5,307 bases of DNA, taken from contig CANFZJ010000234.1 in the NCBI GenBank assembly GCA_947451445.1, positions 1 to 5,307 of the forward strand, given 5' to 3'. Origin of the DNA: Comamonadaceae bacterium (GTDB lineage Bacteria; Pseudomonadota; Gammaproteobacteria; Burkholderiales; Burkholderiaceae_C). The position numbers and the translations under genes are program-made. Under the pieces are notes generated by a model. The model did not search any database. It was not told where the DNA came from and saw only the letters and a list, made by a program, of their open reading frames with translations. Positions 1 through 5,307 of this stretch are shown piece after piece. Positions within the stretch are counted from its first letter, which is position 1, and every line of letters begins with the position of its first letter.

Positions 1-727
1 CTGCACCGTCAGCTGCATGCTGATGGGCGTGGGCGCACTGTACAAAGCAGGCTTGGTCGAGTGGATGACCAGCATGACCTACCAGGCCGCTTCCGGCGGC
101 GGCGCCCAGCACATGCGCGAACTGCTGACCCAGTACGGCACGCTGAACGGCGAAGTGCGCAATCTGCTGGACGACCCCAAGTCCGCCATTCTGGAAATCG
201 ACCGCAAGGTCATCGCCAAGCAACGCAGCCTGTCGGCCGCTGAGACCGCCAACTTCGGCGTGCCACTGGGTGGCTCGCTGATCCCCTGGATCGACAAGGA
301 CCTGGGCGACGGCTCCAGCAAGGAAGAGTGGAAGGCTGGCGCTGAAACCAACAAGATTCTGGGCCAGGGCCCGGCTTTTGGCAGCGCCATCACCCCGGTG
401 GACGGCTTTTGCGTGCGCGTGGGCGCCATGCGTTGCCACAGCCAGGCGCTGACCTTCAAGCTGAAGAAAGACGTGCCACTGGCCGACATCGAAGCCCTGA
501 TCGCCCAAGACAACGAATGGGTCCGCGTGGTGCCGAACACCCGTGAGGCCACGGTGCAAGACCTGACGCCCGTAAGCGTCACCGGCACCATGGGCATCCC
601 GGTCGGCCGCCTGCGCAAGCTGGCCATGGGGCCTGAATACCTGGGCGCATTCACCATCGGCGACCAGCTGTTGTGGGGCGCTGCCGAGCCGCTGCGCCGC
701 ATGCTGCGGATCTTGCTGGAGGCTTGA
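1..727 (+). CDS. asd: Aspartate-semialdehyde dehydrogenase, C-terminal part (5' end outside window)
   Basis: Asd catalyses NADPH-dependent reductive dephosphorylation of aspartyl phosphate to aspartate semialdehyde, in the cytoplasm, at the branch point to lysine/diaminopimelate, threonine and methionine. The reading frame runs from base 2 to the TGA at 725-727 (241 residues seen; the first 130 or so are missing). The first codon (2-4) is Cys followed by TVS, matching the catalytic Cys of the family (Cys135 in E. coli). Other family landmarks are present: TYQAASGGG with the substrate-binding Gln at 83-85, the GAETNKI block, CVRVGAMRCHSQ with Arg at 416-418 and the active-site His at 437-439, and the C-terminal VGRLRKL...GDQLLWGAAEPLRRML. 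The match to the gamma/betaproteobacterial Asd type is residue-level from memory and nearly gapless. No frameshift is visible. A hairpin 40 bases after the stop suggests asd closes the upstream transcription unit (in relatives, usually leuCDB-asd). Confidence 0.96.
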   Translation, partial: CTVSCMLMGVGALYKAGLVEWMTSMTYQAASGGGAQHMRELLTQYGTLNGEVRNLLDDPKSAILEIDRKVIAKQRSLSAAETANFGVPLGGSLIPWIDKDLGDGSSKEEWKAGAETNKILGQGPAFGSAITPVDGFCVRVGAMRCHSQALTFKLKKDVPLADIEALIAQDNEWVRVVPNTREATVQDLTPVSVTGTMGIPVGRLRKLAMGPEYLGAFTIGDQLLWGAAEPLRRMLRILLEA

Positions 728-767
728 TACGCATCCGGCGTTCAGCTGGATACGTAACTTCACACCA

Positions 768-799
768 CAAACGACCCGCCCGTCCAGGCGGGTCGTTTG
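768..799 (+). terminator. Probable intrinsic terminator after asd
   Basis: A perfect 13-bp inverted repeat (768-780 and 787-799) encloses a 6-base loop (781-786). The stem has a GC-rich core flanked by AAA/TTT at its base, and TTT recurs at 802-804, but there is no long U tract. It lies 40 bases after the asd stop and well before fimV, where termination of asd is expected. Because its A/T base is symmetric it could also work on the other strand, though no convergent gene is present. The function is inferred. Confidence 0.72.
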
Positions 800-870
800 C
801 GTTTGGTAATATGTCCACCCATTGCAGCGCTGCCCTACCGCAGGCTTCAACCATCGGCCCCCACCACGGC

Positions 871-899
871 TTGTCGGCCCAAAGCATTGATGCTATGGT
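871..899 (+). promoter_or_regulatory. Candidate sigma-70 promoter upstream of fimV
   Basis: TTGTCG (871-876) and TATGGT (894-899) are separated by 17 bases; each matches 4 of 6 consensus positions, and the -10 box keeps the key T, A and final T. This would start a leader of about 80 bases before the ATG at 989. An equally weak alternative is TTGATG (887-892), 18 bases, TTTAAC (911-916). The terminator upstream makes a promoter somewhere in 800-988 likely, but this particular assignment is a guess from motif matching. I see no operator or riboswitch in the spacer. Confidence 0.28.
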
Positions 900-988
900 G
901 GTTTCCCTTATTTAACGTGAAATAACTTGTATGGCAGGCCCTACCTTCGTAGCCCCACCCGCAAGCTTATGTCGTAGCGCATGCCCGA

Positions 989-3547
989 ATGATGAACAAG
1001 AATGCCCCGGTTGACCGTGCCCCAAATCCTTCAGAGCTGACGCAGCATCCGAGTGAAGGCCGGAAGCCATTCCCTCGGGCGCTGCGTAAGTTCTATCCCC
1101 TGGGTTTGATGGCGTCGTTGCGAGGTTGGAAAACCACGGCCATCGCTGCAGCGGTGGCAAGCACCGTCCTGGGGCTGGCCAGCCCCAACGCATGGGCTTT
1201 GTCGCTGGGGCGCATGACCGTCTTGTCCGGTTTGGGTGAGCCGCTGCGGGCGGAAATCGACCTGCCGGACATCACCGCCGAAGAAGCCAGCAGCCTGAAA
1301 ACCGAAGTCGCCCCGGTCGAAGCATTTCGCGCCGCAGGGCTGGAATACAACAGCGCGCTAGCCGATCTGCGCATCGTGTTGCAGCGCCGCGCCGATGGCC
1401 GTGCCTTGCTGCGCCTGAGCTCCAACCGGGCCATCCTCGACCCGTTCGTCGATCTGATCTTGCAAGCCAACTGGGCTACGGGCCGCATTGTGCGTGACTA
1501 CACCATTCTGCTGGACCCCCCCAGCACGCGCCAGGCACCGGCAGCCGTCACCGCAGCGCCGCAAGTGACGTCCGCGGCAGTAGCCAACACACCACCGGCA
1601 AGCCCACCACCCGCACCGGCCTTACCCAGCGCTACAACGCCTAGGACGATGCCCACGCCCGCCAGTACGCCAACGCCGAAGCCTGCCGCTGTCGACAAGC
1701 GCCAGGTCACGGTCAAAACCGGGGATACCGCCAGCAAAATCGTGTCCACCAGCAAACCAGCCAACGTCTCACTCGACCAGATGCTGGTGGCCCTACTGCG
1801 CGCCAACCCGAATGCATTCATCAACGGCAATGTCAACCGGGTCAAAACCGGTGCCGTGCTGAACCTGCCAGACAACGTACAAGCCGCAGCCACGCCTGCG
1901 CCGGAAGCATCCCAAATCATCATTGCGCAAAGCCGCGACTTCAACGCTTTTCGGGGCAAGCTGGCCAGCAGCGTGCCCGCCGTACAAGTTGCCGGGGCCG
2001 ACCGCCAAGCCAGCGGCAAGGTGCAGGCCGAGGTGGATGAAAAGAAAACCGCCCCTGCCACGCCCGACAAACTGACCTTGTCCAAGGGCGCACTCAAGGA
2101 CAAAACCAGCGAAGACAAAATCGCCCGCGACAAAGCGGACCAGGAGGCCGCCGCCCGCGTCGCCGAACTGGCCAAAAACATCACCGAACTGAACAAACTG
2201 GGAGCGTCCACTGCAGCAGCACCCGCCAGCGCCACCAAACCACCCGTGGACGTACCCGCAGTGCCTGTTGCGGTAGCTGCTCCCGCCGTGGCCTCGGCAC
2301 CCGTCGCACCAGCGGAGCCCGCATCCGCTGCAGCATCGAGTCCGCAAGCTCCCGAGCCCGCGGCGTCTGCAGCATCCGACACAGCCCCCCCCGCAGCGGC
2401 TCCTGCGTCTGCGGCAGCCAGCGCCCCCCCCATCCCTACGTCCGAAGCATCCAGTAGCTGGATGGACATGCTGCAGGACAACCCACTGGTACTGGCCGGG
2501 GCCGCTTTGGTCGCGTTGTTGGGTGGCCTGGGCCTGTACAGCACTCGACGACGCAAGCAACAACTTGCCGCAGACAGCTCGTTCCTGGAAAGCCGGATGC
2601 AACCCGACTCCTTCTTTGGAGCCAGCGGTGGCCAGCGGATCGACACCCATTCGGACGACGCTCCCGTTTCGTCCATGTCCTATTCGCCCAGCCAGCTAGA
2701 TGCCGCCAGCGATGTGGACCCGATTGCCGAGGCCGATGTGTACCTGGCCTATGGCCGCGATCTGCAAGCCGAAGAAATCCTCAAAGAGGCCATGCGCACG
2801 TACCCAGACCGGGCCGCCATCCACGCCAAGCTGCTGGAAATTTATGCCAAACGCCGCGACATCGGCAGCTTTGCCGAAATGGCCACCCAGGCCCACCTCC
2901 TCACCAAGGGCGAAGGGCCAGAATGGGAGCACATCGCAGCCATGGGGCGCGAACTAGAACCCAATAACACCTTGTTCCATGCTACGGGTCCAAGCTCTGT
3001 GAAGGAAGCCCCCGCCCATCCGACGTGGATAGAAGGCCAGGACGACCTGGATACGGAAGTGTCCTCCCCAGACACCGTGCAGCCCACGGCCCAGATACCC
3101 TCCGGGTTGGACCTGGATCTGGATTTTCTAGACCAGGACATCGCACCGACGGCCGCCGCGATAGACGCCCACAGCGATGTATCGCTCACAGTCCCAGCGC
3201 CGCTGGAACTCCCCCACGCAGAACCAGAAAGCCAATTTGATGGCCTGGACTTTGATCTCAACCTGAGCGACATTGCTGCACCCCAGGCCGAAGAGCCCGC
3301 CCACCTGGCCAGCGCAGCAGCAGACATAGCCCTCCCAGAGCTGGAACTCCCCGCTGCAGAGGAGGCGGCGGCTTCCGTAGAAGACATGGACGCAGCCGAC
3401 CCACTGGCCACCAAGCTATCGCTGGCCGAAGAGTTCAACTCCATCGGTGACGAAGACGGTGCCCGCGCTCTGGCCGAAGAAGTGCTGGCAGAAGCCACGG
3501 GCGCATTGCGCGCCAAAGCGCAGGCATTCCTGGCCAGCCTGGCTTGA
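989..3547 (+). CDS. fimV: FimV/HubP family polar landmark protein
   Basis: FimV is an inner-membrane protein that binds peptidoglycan and organises cell-pole machinery such as type IV pili (known from Pseudomonas FimV and Vibrio HubP). Seen in 852 residues: a leader ending NAWA|LSLG (predicted cleavage after residue 70); the FimV N-terminal domain (about 71-175, GLGEPLRAEIDLPDI); a Pro/Ala linker (176-237); a LysM domain (about 239-293, QVTVKTGDTASKI...VLNLPDN); a charged, probably coiled-coil stretch (371-404); an Ala/Pro-rich linker (about 415-482); one membrane segment (about 499-517) followed by RRRK; a TPR-like region (about 578-663, AEADVYLAYGRDLQAEEIL); two acidic DLD motifs (707-718, 753-762); and the conserved C-terminal domain (about 804-852, TKLSLAEEFNSIGDEDGARALAEEVL). 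Order and length fit the family. No Shine-Dalgarno is clear at 989, 992 or the internal ATG at 1109, which would give an ordinary 30-residue signal peptide. The start is therefore uncertain; the family call is not. Confidence 0.93.
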   Translation: MMNKNAPVDRAPNPSELTQHPSEGRKPFPRALRKFYPLGLMASLRGWKTTAIAAAVASTVLGLASPNAWALSLGRMTVLSGLGEPLRAEIDLPDITAEEASSLKTEVAPVEAFRAAGLEYNSALADLRIVLQRRADGRALLRLSSNRAILDPFVDLILQANWATGRIVRDYTILLDPPSTRQAPAAVTAAPQVTSAAVANTPPASPPPAPALPSATTPRTMPTPASTPTPKPAAVDKRQVTVKTGDTASKIVSTSKPANVSLDQMLVALLRANPNAFINGNVNRVKTGAVLNLPDNVQAAATPAPEASQIIIAQSRDFNAFRGKLASSVPAVQVAGADRQASGKVQAEVDEKKTAPATPDKLTLSKGALKDKTSEDKIARDKADQEAAARVAELAKNITELNKLGASTAAAPASATKPPVDVPAVPVAVAAPAVASAPVAPAEPASAAASSPQAPEPAASAASDTAPPAAAPASAAASAPPIPTSEASSSWMDMLQDNPLVLAGAALVALLGGLGLYSTRRRKQQLAADSSFLESRMQPDSFFGASGGQRIDTHSDDAPVSSMSYSPSQLDAASDVDPIAEADVYLAYGRDLQAEEILKEAMRTYPDRAAIHAKLLEIYAKRRDIGSFAEMATQAHLLTKGEGPEWEHIAAMGRELEPNNTLFHATGPSSVKEAPAHPTWIEGQDDLDTEVSSPDTVQPTAQIPSGLDLDLDFLDQDIAPTAAAIDAHSDVSLTVPAPLELPHAEPESQFDGLDFDLNLSDIAAPQAEEPAHLASAAADIALPELELPAAEEAAASVEDMDAADPLATKLSLAEEFNSIGDEDGARALAEEVLAEATGALRAKAQAFLASLA
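2385..2431 (+). repeat. Two C8 homopolymer tracts in the fimV Ala/Pro linker
   Basis: Runs of eight C occur at 2385-2392 and 2424-2431, both read as part of Ala-Pro-Pro in fimV; a C7 run lies earlier at 1516-1522. They sit just before the membrane segment (codons about 2483-2539). Adding one C at the second tract gives a TAG at 2455-2457; losing one gives a stop at 2697-2699. In this sequence the frame is intact. The tracts may simply reflect GC-rich Pro codon use, and slippage is only a possibility. Confidence 0.6.
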
Positions 3548-3567
3548 ACGCCACAGCGCAAGCTCGC

Positions 3568-4350
3568 ATGCGGATAGCCCTGGGCGTCAGTTACAACGGC
3601 GGGGCTTACGAGGGGTGGCAAAGCCAGCTGTCTGGCAAAACCGTGCAAGACAAGCTGGAGGCCGCACTGGCCCAATTCAGCCAGCAAAAGGTATCCACCC
3701 TGTGCGCGGGACGCACTGACGCCGGAGTCCACGGCTTAATGCAGGTGGTGCATTTCGACACCCCGCTGCAACGCCCGATTGCCTCCTGGGTACGCGGCGT
3801 GAATGCATTTTTGCCACGCGATATTGCAGTGCAGTGGGCGCAAGCGATGCCCGACAGCTTTCACTGCCGCGCCAGCGCAGTTGCCCGGCGCTATGTCTAT
3901 TCCCTGCTCGAGTCCCCGGTGCGCCCCAGCGTGGAAGCGGGCCGGGTAGGCTGGGTGTACCGCCCACTGAACCTGGCAGCCATGCAACAGGCCGCGACGT
4001 ATTTGCAAGGCGAACACGATTTTTCATCCTTCCGGGCAGCCGCCTGCCAGGCCTTGTCGCCCATCAAAACCCTGACCCGGCTGGAGATTTCGCAGCGCGG
4101 CGCGTACTGGCGCTTTGAATTTGAAGCCAACGCTTTTTTGCACCACATGATCCGCAACCTGATGGGCTGCCTGGTCGTGGTTGGCCAGGGCTTCCAGCCG
4201 CCCGAGTGGATTTTGCAAGTGCTGGCCGCCCGTGACCGCAAAGCCGCTGCCCCCACGTTTTCGCCCGACGGTTTGTACTTCATGGGGCCGGTGTATCCCG
4301 CCCACTGGGGCCTGCCGGACCGCACCCCGGCCTATGATTGGTTGCCATGA
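3568..4350 (+). CDS. truA: tRNA pseudouridine(38-40) synthase TruA
   Basis: TruA converts uridine to pseudouridine at positions 38, 39 and 40 in the anticodon stem-loop of many tRNAs, in the cytoplasm. The family signature CAGRTDAGVHG contains the catalytic Asp, codon 3718-3720. Further conserved blocks are RRYVYSLLESP, EHDFSSFRAAAC, FLHHMIRNLMG and the C-terminal GLYFMGPVYP. From ATG 3568 the protein has 260 residues, close to the E. coli enzyme (270), and starts MRIALGVSYNG, which is the usual beginning in relatives. A TTG at 3544 would add eight residues and overlap the fimV stop as TTGA. Neither start has a convincing Shine-Dalgarno, so the ATG is preferred on codon grounds. The gene begins 20 bases after fimV and its stop overlaps the trpF start, so cotranscription and coupling are likely. 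No truncation or odd composition is seen. Confidence 0.95.
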   Translation: MRIALGVSYNGGAYEGWQSQLSGKTVQDKLEAALAQFSQQKVSTLCAGRTDAGVHGLMQVVHFDTPLQRPIASWVRGVNAFLPRDIAVQWAQAMPDSFHCRASAVARRYVYSLLESPVRPSVEAGRVGWVYRPLNLAAMQQAATYLQGEHDFSSFRAAACQALSPIKTLTRLEISQRGAYWRFEFEANAFLHHMIRNLMGCLVVVGQGFQPPEWILQVLAARDRKAAAPTFSPDGLYFMGPVYPAHWGLPDRTPAYDWLP

Positions 4351-5054
4351 ACGCCTCTTTTCGTACCCGTATCAAAATTTGCGGCCTGACCCGCGAGCAA
4401 GACGTAGATGCCGCCGTGGCCGCCGGGGCCGACGCGGTGGGTTTTGTGTTGTACCCGCCCAGTCCCCGTTATGTCAGCCCGCAACGCGCCGCCGAGCTAG
4501 CCAAACGCTTGCCGCCCTTCGTCACGCCCGTGTTGTTGTTCGTCAACGAGAGCGCTACAAATGTGATAGCTGCCTGCGCAGATATACCGTGCGCTACCGT
4601 GCAATTTCATGGTGATGAGACACCCGCGCAGTGTTGGGCGGCTAGCGCCCAAGGTAAGCGGCCTTTTCTGCGCGCAGCCCGCATTCCCCTGGGTGACAGC
4701 GGCACGTTCGACTTGGTAAAATTCTCGTCCGATTACGCAACAGCCCAAGCCATCCTGCTCGACGCACACGTCGAAGGTTTTGGTGGCGGCGGAAAAACAT
4801 TCAATTGGTCACGTCTTCCTCCAAGCGTCAACTCTCACCTCGTCTTAAGTGGTGGGCTCACGCCTGCAAACGTGACCGATGGCATTTTGCAGGTACGGCC
4901 GCGCGCACTGTCGCTGGCCGTTGATGTGAGCTCCGGCGTCGAGATCTCCAAGGGGGTCAAAGACGCCGCCAAAATCCACCAGTTTGTCGCCGCTGTACGC
5001 GCGGCAGACGCCCTATTTGCAAAGCAACACCATGTCCCAGTACCAACAACCTGA
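4347..5054 (+). CDS. trpF: Phosphoribosylanthranilate isomerase
   Basis: TrpF performs the Amadori rearrangement of N-(5-phosphoribosyl)anthranilate to CdRP, the third step of tryptophan synthesis, in the cytoplasm. The protein has 235 residues, a normal monofunctional length for a TIM barrel. Seen: KICGLT with the general-base Cys at residue 12 (codon 4380-4382); GADAVGFVLYPPSPR; VQFHGDE; LLDAHVEGFGGGGKTFNW with the general-acid Asp at residue 139 (4761-4763); the phosphate-binding loop LSGGLTPANV; and DVSSGVE near the C terminus. ATG 4347 shares ATGA with the truA stop, typical of translational coupling; a TTG at 4338 would add three residues inside truA and is less likely. trpB starts inside its last 23 bases. 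Oddity: residues 69-84 are encoded by a repeat-like block (4551-4597) and diverge from the usual family sequence, with two rare ATA codons, while flanking motifs and spacing are kept. Confidence 0.96.
   Translation: MNASFRTRIKICGLTREQDVDAAVAAGADAVGFVLYPPSPRYVSPQRAAELAKRLPPFVTPVLLFVNESATNVIAACADIPCATVQFHGDETPAQCWAASAQGKRPFLRAARIPLGDSGTFDLVKFSSDYATAQAILLDAHVEGFGGGGKTFNWSRLPPSVNSHLVLSGGLTPANVTDGILQVRPRALSLAVDVSSGVEISKGVKDAAKIHQFVAAVRAADALFAKQHHVPVPTT
4551..4597 (+). repeat. Comamonadaceae-type short dispersed repeat inside trpF
   Basis: The block contains GCGCTAC at both ends (4552-4558 and 4591-4597), a GCTA/TAGC pair (4554-4557 with 4567-4570), and GCGCA/TGCGC (4576-4580 with 4590-4594) around a 9-base loop. 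The order GCTA-N9-TAGCTGC-CTGCGC-N10-TGCGCTA resembles a short repeat that I recall from intergenic regions of Comamonadaceae genomes. That resemblance is from memory, not a search. It is read in frame as residues 69-84 of TrpF (SATNVIAAC then ADIPCAT). Two ATA codons (4566, 4584) fall in it, unusual for this GC-rich gene. Only one copy is in the window. Confidence 0.55.
4634..4652 (+). other. Short perfect hairpin within trpF
   Basis: A 7-bp perfect inverted repeat, TTGGGCG (4634-4640) and CGCCCAA (4646-4652), has a 5-base loop GCTAG and lies 36 bases after the repeat-like block. No U tract follows, so it is not an obvious terminator. It codes for ordinary residues (WAASAQG). It may be chance in GC-rich coding sequence. 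Confidence 0.35.
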
Positions 5055-5307
5055 TGTTTCAGGCCATTTCGGCGTTTACGGCGGCAGTTTTGTCTCCGAA
5101 ACACTGACCCACGCCATTGAAGAGCTTAAAGACGCATACGCCCAGTACCAGCACGACCCGGCCTTTCTGGCCGAGTTTGAGTCGGAACTGGCCCACTTTG
5201 TCGGCCGCCCGTCGCCGGTCTACCACGCGGCCCGCACCAGCCGGGAGATGGGCGGTGCGCAGATCTTTCTCAAGCGCGAAGACCTGAACCACACCGGCGC
5301 ACACAAG
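5032..5307 (+). CDS. trpB: Tryptophan synthase beta subunit, N-terminal part (3' end outside window)
   Basis: TrpB, with TrpA in the alpha2beta2 complex, condenses indole with L-serine using PLP to give tryptophan. Ninety-two residues are present, open to the window edge. The N terminus MSQYQQPDVSGHFGVYGGSFVSETL is written here in two parts: MSQYQQPDVSG, then HFGVYGGSFVSETL, a typical TrpB beginning. Later come GRPSPVYHA and IFLKREDLNHTGAHK. The last codon, 5305-5307, is the Lys that forms the Schiff base with PLP (Lys87 in Salmonella; residue 92 here). ATG 5032 lies inside trpF, giving a 23-base overlap in a different frame, so coupling to trpF is likely; no strong Shine-Dalgarno is seen. 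trpA is expected just downstream but is outside the window. Confidence 0.96.
   Translation, partial: MSQYQQPDVSGHFGVYGGSFVSETLTHAIEELKDAYAQYQHDPAFLAEFESELAHFVGRPSPVYHAARTSREMGGAQIFLKREDLNHTGAHK

Noticed and set aside
651..915. Small open frames on both strands across the asd end and spacer (about 80 codons each)
   Set aside because: They run through the 3' end of asd and the terminator hairpin, show no recognisable motif, and lack ribosome binding sites.
728..988. Possible trp-type attenuator, riboswitch or small RNA in the spacer
   Set aside because: No Trp-rich leader peptide, no paired antiterminator structures and no recognised aptamer pattern; only the asd terminator hairpin stands out.
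1793..2650. 285-codon minus-strand open frame, Gly/Cys/Arg-rich
   Set aside because: Another antisense shadow of the same fimV linker; its composition is unlike a real protein and the fimV frame has clear domains on both sides.
1498..2676. 392-codon open frame on the minus strand inside fimV
   Set aside because: It is antisense to the Ala/Pro-rich fimV linkers; GC-rich Ala/Pro codons produce long stop-free antisense frames. The product is low-complexity Ala/Gly/Ser with no recognisable domain.
2842..3732. 296-codon minus-strand open frame spanning the fimV-truA junction
   Set aside because: Ser/Ala-rich translation of the antisense strand over two confidently identified genes; no domain or start signal supports it.
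4338..4346. TTG start for trpF three codons before the ATG
   Set aside because: The ATG at 4347 gives the usual TrpF N terminus and a standard ATGA overlap with truA.
4181..4615. 144-codon plus-strand frame bridging truA and trpF
   Set aside because: Out-of-frame shadow; both true genes keep all catalytic motifs across this stretch and the translation is Arg-rich with no family match.
1..5307. Horizontal transfer, mobile element, CRISPR or defence system
   Set aside because: No transposase, integrase, direct-repeat array, tRNA or attachment duplication is seen; every gene is a core gene in its expected betaproteobacterial order.

Overview
This GC-rich window looks like a housekeeping stretch of a betaproteobacterial chromosome, most likely Burkholderiales and probably the Comamonadaceae (Rhodoferax/Polaromonas/Acidovorax type). 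That placement rests on the gene order asd - fimV - truA - trpF - trpB, on the protein sequences, and on a short repeat inside trpF that I recognise from Comamonadaceae genomes. All genes are on the + strand.

Layout. Positions 1-727 are the 3' part of asd (aspartate-semialdehyde dehydrogenase), entering the window exactly at its catalytic Cys codon. A spacer of 261 bases follows (728-988), with a perfect 13-bp hairpin that probably terminates asd transcription and a weak candidate promoter for the next unit. Positions 989-3547 encode a large FimV/HubP-type polar landmark protein: signal peptide, FimV N-terminal domain, LysM, coiled coil, Ala/Pro linker, one transmembrane segment, then an acidic cytoplasmic part with a TPR-like segment and a conserved C-terminal domain. 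truA (tRNA pseudouridine synthase, 3568-4350), trpF (phosphoribosylanthranilate isomerase, 4347-5054) and the 5' end of trpB (tryptophan synthase beta, 5032 to the window edge) follow with almost no spacing. truA and trpF share ATGA, and trpF and trpB overlap by 23 bases. The window ends on the PLP-binding Lys codon of trpB.

How the genes relate. fimV-truA-trpF-trpB looks like one transcription unit with translational coupling. It combines a cell-pole/type IV pilus organiser, a tRNA modification enzyme and two late tryptophan biosynthesis steps; this is a conserved neighbourhood in the class, not a functional pathway. asd belongs to the Lys/Thr/Met/diaminopimelate branch and is probably the last gene of the preceding unit.

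I see no phage, insertion sequence, CRISPR, toxin or defence genes, no RNA genes, and no sign of an undescribed multigene system. The most unusual items are the in-frame repeat-like block inside trpF, which replaces normal protein sequence without changing its length, and two C8 tracts in the fimV linker where slippage would remove the membrane anchor.
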